Shown here piece after piece: positions 59,713-64,000 of a stretch of DNA of 64,000 nt. Source of the DNA: Actinacidiphila yanglinensis (lineage in GTDB: Bacteria; Actinomycetota; Actinomycetes; Streptomycetales; Streptomycetaceae); NCBI RefSeq assembly GCF_900107965.1, contig NZ_FNVU01000001.1, forward strand, positions 434,001 through 498,000, given 5' to 3'. Below the pieces are notes generated by a model. That model was given only the letters and a program-made list of their open reading frames with translations, had not been told where the DNA came from and did no database searches. Position 1 is the first letter of the stretch. Every line of letters starts with the position of its first letter. The translations under genes were made by a program, and so were the position numbers.

Positions 59713-60603
59713 TCAGCCCTTGGTGCCGCCGGCGGTCAGGCCGGTGACCAGGTGGCGCTGGACGAGCAGGAAGACGACGGCCGCGGGTATCGCGATCAGC
59801 ACCGAACCGGCCGTCATCGCACCCCAGTTGGCGCGGATGCTGGACGCGTAGGTGGGCAGCCCGGCGGCCAGCGTGTAGTGCGTCTTCATGAACTGGCTGG
59901 AGTAGGCGACCTCGCCCCACGCGGTGAGGAAGCTGTAGAACGCGGTGACCGCCAGGCCCGGCCGGGCCAGCGGCAGGATCAGCCGCCAGAACGTGCCGAA
60001 CGGGGTGAGCCCGTCCACCCGGCCCGCCTCGTCGATCTCGCGCGGGATGGTGTCGAAGTAGCCCTTGAGCATCCACGCGCAGAACGGCACCGCGATCGTG
60101 CAGTACACCAGGACCAGCCCGAGATAGCTGTCCAGCAGGTCCAGGCGGGCCATCAGGTTGTAGAGCGGGACGATCAGCACCGCGACGGGGAACATCTGGG
60201 TGACCAGGAAGACCCACATCAGCTGCCGGTGGCCGGGGAACCTCATCCGGGAGATCGCGTAGCCGGCGCTGGCCGCGATGAACACGCCGACCAGCATGGT
60301 GGCCCCGGCCACGATCACCGAGTTGAGCATCCAGGACGGGAAGCTGCTGTGCAGCAGCACGAACCGGTAGTTGTCCAGGCCCAGGTGATGGACCACCTGG
60401 CCGGGCTGCTGCCAGGCGCTGTCGGGGCCGAAGGAGATGAAGACGATCCACAGCACCGGGAAGACCGCGACGGCGCTGGCGGCGATCAGGGTGGCGTGCA
60501 GGGCGAGCGAGGCGCCGGTGCTGCGCTGCCCGCGCCCGCGCGTCCCCCGGCCGGCCGAAGCGGTGCCGGTCCGGGCGGTGCCCCGCTGGATGGTGGCGCT
60601 CAT
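59713..60603 (-). CDS. malG: Maltose-type ABC permease MalG
   Basis: The 296-residue permease has an Arg-rich N-terminal tail, six helices and the EAA motif IDEAGRVDGLTPFGTFWRL with ILPLARPG, plus the typical ending VTGLTAGGTKG. It follows malF by 13 bp and precedes the GH13 gene by 55 bp. Wording such as YSSQFMKTHYTLAAGLP is MalG-like, so maltose or maltodextrin is the likely substrate. Confidence 0.93.
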   Translation of the reverse strand: MSATIQRGTARTGTASAGRGTRGRGQRSTGASLALHATLIAASAVAVFPVLWIVFISFGPDSAWQQPGQVVHHLGLDNYRFVLLHSSFPSWMLNSVIVAGATMLVGVFIAASAGYAISRMRFPGHRQLMWVFLVTQMFPVAVLIVPLYNLMARLDLLDSYLGLVLVYCTIAVPFCAWMLKGYFDTIPREIDEAGRVDGLTPFGTFWRLILPLARPGLAVTAFYSFLTAWGEVAYSSQFMKTHYTLAAGLPTYASSIRANWGAMTAGSVLIAIPAAVVFLLVQRHLVTGLTAGGTKG

Positions 60604-60616
60604 GGGTGACGGCTCC

Positions 60617-61615
60617 TCAGCTCTGCTCGGTCTTGATCCGGCTGCGGTAGAAGGTGGAGAAGGCCACCAGGATCAGCAGGATGACGATGCCGTACGACGC
60701 GGCGCCCGCGTAGTCGGAGATGCCGACGAACGCCTTCTCGTAGGCGAACGTCACCAGGATGTCGGTGTCCCCGCTGGTGTTGCTGCCCAGCAGCAGGTAG
60801 ATGATCGGGAACATGTTGAACGTCCACACGGTGCTCAGCAGGATCACCGTGCTGGTCACCGGCCGCAGCCCGGGCACCGTCACATGGGTGAAGCGCTGCA
60901 GCGGCGACGCGCCGTCCATCTCCGCGGCCTCGTAGAGCTCGGTGGGGACCGCCTGGAGGCCGCCGAGGATCGCCACCATCATGAACGGCACGCCGCACCA
61001 GACGTTGACGATGATGACCGCGACCTTCTGCGCGAAGGGCGTGCCCAGCCAGTCCTGGGACGGCAGCCCGACGACGTTGATGAGGTCGTTGAAGACGCCG
61101 TACTGCGCGTTGAACATCAGCCGCCAGGCGAACACGCCGACGAAGGCCGGCACCGCCCACGGCAGGATCAGCGCGAGCCGGTACAGCAGCCGGAACCGCA
61201 TCGGGCGGTTGAGCAGCATCGCCATCGCCAGGCCGAGGGAGTAGGTGATCGCGACGCAGGCGACGGTCCAGATCACCGTCCACTCCAGCCTCGGGTAGAA
61301 GTCGCCGTCCTTGCCGGAGACGATCTGCCAGTAGTTGTGCAGGCCGACGAAGTGGTAGCTGGCCGGGATGTGCACGGGGCCGATGTTCGTGGCCACGTTC
61401 TGCGCGGTGGCGTTGGTGAAGGACAGGTAGACGCCGTAGCCCAGCGGGTACAGCACCAGGACGCCGATGACGATCACCACGGGGGCGACCATCGCCCAGG
61501 CGTACCAGTGCCGGTCCCATGCGCGCGCGATCGTCGTCAGCAGTCCCCGCCGGGGCTCCTTGGACCGCGCGGGGCGGCCGGGGCGCTCGGCCCGTTCTAC
61601 GGTGGCGGTGGTCAT
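60617..61615 (-). CDS. malF: Maltose-type ABC permease MalF
   Basis: The 332-residue permease has an N-terminal basic tail, six helices, an outer loop (LSFTNATAQNVATNIGPVHI) and the EAA motif YEAAEMDGASPLQRFTHVTV. The VAPVVIVIGVLVLYPLGYGV first helix is like Streptomyces MalF. GAGGAGAG lies directly before the ATG at 61615; the much longer overlapping frame upstream is not coding. It forms the channel with MalG. Confidence 0.93.
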   Translation of the reverse strand: MTTATVERAERPGRPARSKEPRRGLLTTIARAWDRHWYAWAMVAPVVIVIGVLVLYPLGYGVYLSFTNATAQNVATNIGPVHIPASYHFVGLHNYWQIVSGKDGDFYPRLEWTVIWTVACVAITYSLGLAMAMLLNRPMRFRLLYRLALILPWAVPAFVGVFAWRLMFNAQYGVFNDLINVVGLPSQDWLGTPFAQKVAVIIVNVWCGVPFMMVAILGGLQAVPTELYEAAEMDGASPLQRFTHVTVPGLRPVTSTVILLSTVWTFNMFPIIYLLLGSNTSGDTDILVTFAYEKAFVGISDYAGAASYGIVILLILVAFSTFYRSRIKTEQS

Positions 61616-61737
61616 CTCTCCTCGGCTCTGTCGTGGCCTGCGGCGGGTGGACCGGACCGGCCGGCCGGGCGCGTGGGCCCGGCGCCGCGTGGTGCGGCGG
61701 GCGGGACCCCGGCCGGCCGGTCCGGAGCCGGTGGGAG

Positions 61738-63033
61738 CTACTGCACGGCGTAGTCCGGCAGCAGCTTGCCGAACTGCTTGGCCGCGTCGTCCAGTCCGCC
61801 CTGGACGGTGGCCTTGCCCTGGAGGATCTTGATGTAGTCCTGCTGGAGCGGCGTGAACAGGCTGCCGACCTGCGGGAGCGCGACCCGCGGCCGGGCGGTG
61901 TCCAGGATCGGCTTGAACCCGGCGATCTGCGGGCTCTTCAGCACGGCCGCGGAGTACGCGGAGGTGCGGGTGGGCAGCGTGCCGTTCTTCACCGCGATCT
62001 GCTCCTGGCTGGCGGTCGACGTCATGAACTGCGTGAACAGGTAGGCCGCGGAGAGGTTCTTCGAGCCCTGGTACACCGCCAGGTCCTGCCCGCCGGTCGG
62101 GGCGAGCGGCTTGCCGGTGGAGCCGGCCGGCACCGGCGCGTACCCGAGGTTGCCGCTGTTCGCGCCCTTGAACGCCGAACCGGTCAGGTCGTCGCCCACC
62201 GACCACGGACCCTGGATCAGCATGGCGACCTTGCCGGTCTTGAACGAGGTCTGCATGTTGTCGTACGCGTTGGCGAAGTCGATCTTCAGCGAGGAGGTGT
62301 CGTAGATCTTCTTCGCCTCGGTGACGGCCTTCACCGCCTCCGGCGAGTTGACGGTGACCTTCTTCGCGGCCGGGTCGGCCAGGTCGGCGCCCTCACCGAA
62401 GAGGAAGGGCAGCAGGAAGTACGAGTCGGGGTTCATGTAGGTGCCGGTGACCCCGGTCTTCGCCTTGATCTTCGCCGCGTCCGCGACCATCTCGTCCCAG
62501 CTGGTCGGCGCGGCGGTGATGCCCGCCTGGGCGAAGATCTTCTTGTTGTAGAGCAGCCCGAGCGTGTCCGTCACCGACGGCACGGCGTACGACTTGCCGT
62601 CGTACTTGGTGGTGTTGAGCGGCCCGGCGACGAAGTCGCTCGTGTCGGTGAGCGCCGCGGTGCCGTCCAGCGGCGCGATGTAGTGCAGCGAGGCGTACTC
62701 GGGGATGAGCCCGACGTCGGTCCTGATCACGTCGGGCGCGCCCTTGCCGCTCTGCGCCGCGGTCTTGAACTTCGTCTCCACGGTGGTGAAGTCCACGTTC
62801 TGGTAGTTCACCTTGATCTTGGGGTACTTCGCCTCGAAGGCGGCGATCAGCGCCTTGTACGCGGGTGCCTCGACCTTCGCGTCGGAGGTGTCCCAGTACG
62901 TGACCGTGCCCGACACCTGGGCGGGGTCCTTCGCCTTGCCGCTGTCCTGCGTGCCGCCACTGCCGCCGCCGCAGGCGGTGGCACCGAGGACGATGGCCGC
63001 GGCCATCGCCACGACGGATATGCCGCGTCGCAT
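61738..63033 (-). CDS. malE: Maltose-binding lipoprotein MalE
   Basis: The 431-residue protein has a signal peptide with lipobox GATAC (Cys21) and an extracellular binding fold: TVTYWDTSDAKVEAPAYKAL start, then APDVIRTDVGLIPEYA and TLGLLYNKKIFAQAGI. The TYWDTS start and DVIRTDVG wording match Streptomyces MalE, unlike the cluster 1 protein. It is the first gene of the cluster 2 operon, and the promoter with CTTGCAG operators is about 95-150 bp upstream. Confidence 0.93.
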   Translation of the reverse strand: MRRGISVVAMAAAIVLGATACGGGSGGTQDSGKAKDPAQVSGTVTYWDTSDAKVEAPAYKALIAAFEAKYPKIKVNYQNVDFTTVETKFKTAAQSGKGAPDVIRTDVGLIPEYASLHYIAPLDGTAALTDTSDFVAGPLNTTKYDGKSYAVPSVTDTLGLLYNKKIFAQAGITAAPTSWDEMVADAAKIKAKTGVTGTYMNPDSYFLLPFLFGEGADLADPAAKKVTVNSPEAVKAVTEAKKIYDTSSLKIDFANAYDNMQTSFKTGKVAMLIQGPWSVGDDLTGSAFKGANSGNLGYAPVPAGSTGKPLAPTGGQDLAVYQGSKNLSAAYLFTQFMTSTASQEQIAVKNGTLPTRTSAYSAAVLKSPQIAGFKPILDTARPRVALPQVGSLFTPLQQDYIKILQGKATVQGGLDDAAKQFGKLLPDYAVQ

Positions 63034-63125
63034 ACCTGACTCCTTGATGAGGGACGTGCCCGTTCACACCGATCCGGCGCCCGCCGGCCGCACCCGCGAG
63101 CCGGCGTCCGCTCGGGCTGGGCAGG

Positions 63126-63180
63126 ACCGTAACAGCGGTGCAACACTTTGCGAAAGAGGCTGCAAGAAACTTTCTGCAAG
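63126..63180 (-). promoter_or_regulatory. malE promoter with MalR-type CTTGCAG repeats
   Basis: On the minus strand TTCGCA (63154-63149) and TACGGT (63131-63126) are 17 bp apart. Just upstream, CTTGCAG occurs twice 14 bp apart (63180-63174 and 63166-63160, CTTGCAG-N7-CTTGCAG) and encloses a GCAGAAAGTTTCTTGC near-palindrome. A third heptamer is at 63279-63273. CTTGCAG heptamers are known at Streptomyces mal and amylase promoters. The rest of the 63034-63471 gap shows nothing else I can name. Confidence 0.65.
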
Positions 63181-63471
63181 CCCCCGAACGGCCGCCCCGG
63201 CGTGGACCAGCGGCGCGGCGCCTCCCGGAGTGCCGGCGCCGCCGGCTGTCCGAAAACGCTTACGGGTCGTTGCTGCAAGCCGGTCGCCGGAGCGGGCGCG
63301 GCGTGCCCGGTTCGGACCGGTCTCGGATGAAACGATCCGTCAGTTCTCACAACTTCCGCACAGGTCCCCCACGTTGGATCCACCACCTGCACGGAACGCG
63401 CGCGAAGTGAGCCGCGTCACCCATGCCCCGAGAGGGGGAACCTTTGGGGCATCTTGCGCGTCCATGTACCC

Positions 63472-64000
63472 ATGAGCACCCCGCACCCCGAGATCCGTCA
63501 CGCCTCGATCGAGGATCTGGACGACATCTGTGGAGTTCACGCCCGGGCCCGCGCCACGTACTACGCCGGCCACCTGCCGAGCGAGGAGTACAGCGGGCCG
63601 GCCGAGCTGGAGCGGCAGCGGGCGGGGACCGCGGAGGCGATCATCTCCCGCGAGCGCACCGTGCTGTGCGCGACACGGCAGGACCACATCGTCGGGTTCG
63701 CTGTGCTGGGTGCCCGGTTCGACGGCGACGAGCTCTTCCACTTCCACATCGACCCCGAGGTGTGGCGCACCGGCACCGGCACCGCGCTGCACGAGGCGTG
63801 CGTCGCCACCTGGCAGTCCGCCAAGATCGGCCTCGTCCGGCTGGAGGTGTTCGCCCCCAACGCCCGCGCCCGTGCCTTCTACGCCGGCAAGGGCTGGGAG
63901 GAGGACGGGCGCGAGGGCGACCACGTGCTGATGAAGCTGCTGGTGCCGCAGCACCCGGTCGTGAAGGCGGCCTGGAGCCAGCCAGCCGACGTCGCGCACC
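63472..64000 (+). CDS. GNAT-family N-acetyltransferase, truncated by the window end
   Basis: The frame is open from the ATG at 63472 to the last base, giving 176 codons without a stop. It reads PEIRHASIEDLDDICGVHAR at the start, HIVGFAVLGARFDGDELFHF in the middle, and RTGTGTALHEAC where the acetyl-CoA-binding R/Q-x-x-G-x-G/A motif is expected, then VRLEVFAPNARARAFYAGKG, a classic GNAT ending. It transfers an acetyl group to an unknown amine. No clear Shine-Dalgarno precedes the ATG. It is divergent from malE, 438 bp apart. The gene may be nearly complete, but its end is not in the window. Confidence 0.85.
   Translation, partial: MSTPHPEIRHASIEDLDDICGVHARARATYYAGHLPSEEYSGPAELERQRAGTAEAIISRERTVLCATRQDHIVGFAVLGARFDGDELFHFHIDPEVWRTGTGTALHEACVATWQSAKIGLVRLEVFAPNARARAFYAGKGWEEDGREGDHVLMKLLVPQHPVVKAAWSQPADVAH

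Noticed and set aside
60617-62206. Apparent fusion of malF with an N-terminal extension
   Set aside because: The extension is the antisense-frame shadow of malE and the gap; GAGGAGAG before the ATG at 61615 marks the true start.

Overview
The window is very GC-rich, with codons that mostly end in G or C, many GTG starts and ATGA/GTGA stop-start overlaps. The gene set is typical of high-GC Gram-positives: a SARP regulator, F420-linked oxidoreductase, a mce operon, a glnE/glnA2-type nitrogen locus, an ECF sigma/anti-sigma pair and LacI-controlled CUT1 sugar importers. Together these point to a chromosomal segment of Streptomyces or a near relative in the Streptomycetaceae. I see no rRNA, tRNA, CRISPR array, phage or transposase gene.

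Layout. 0-6.7 kb: the 5' end of a dimethylargininase gene, heme oxygenase, a stand-alone primase-polymerase domain protein, a lipoprotein, methionine aminopeptidase, a small protein, an NADPH:F420 reductase, a small membrane protein and a site-2 protease, interrupted by three copies of an intergenic hairpin repeat. 7-14.6 kb: a large SARP/NB-ARC-like/TPR regulator converging on an ABC-2 exporter whose upstream region carries a phased 11-bp octamer array, then an operon of lipoprotein, ECF sigma factor and anti-sigma factor. 14.8-21.3 kb: panB, a TetR-controlled drug exporter, nadE (apparently leaderless) and a membrane-anchored endonuclease/phosphatase-fold protein. 21.5-30.7 kb: sugar cluster 1 (GH13 glucosidase, two permeases, a binding lipoprotein, a LacI regulator) facing a secreted GH87-like alpha-1,3-glucanase or mycodextranase. 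30.8-36.6 kb: a methyltransferase, a PucR-type regulator and two secreted proteins with matching promoter modules, plus decayed module copies of the first. 36.7-49.7 kb: a complete co-linear mce operon (ATPase, two YrbE permeases, MceA-F, four Mce-associated proteins). 49.8-55.6 kb: a GlnA2-type glutamine synthetase, an Asp23/Gls24 protein, a protein with a gamma-glutamyl-cyclotransferase-like YGSN signature, and glnE. 55.6-63.0 kb: an 88-bp tandem repeat, a PAP2 enzyme, then sugar cluster 2 (LacI, GH13, MalG, MalF, MalE). The window ends inside a GNAT acetyltransferase gene.

How the parts fit. The two sugar clusters are paralogous and share CTTGCAG-like operator half-sites. Cluster 2 looks like the maltose/maltodextrin system, while cluster 1 sits beside the GH87-like enzyme and may import alpha-glucan oligosaccharides. 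The secreted proteins at 33.6 and 34.9 kb and the mce operon form one envelope/lipid-uptake neighbourhood. GlnA2, the YGSN protein and GlnE form a nitrogen/gamma-glutamyl metabolism block.

All names come from motif recognition by eye. No database search was run, so family names are stronger than substrate names.
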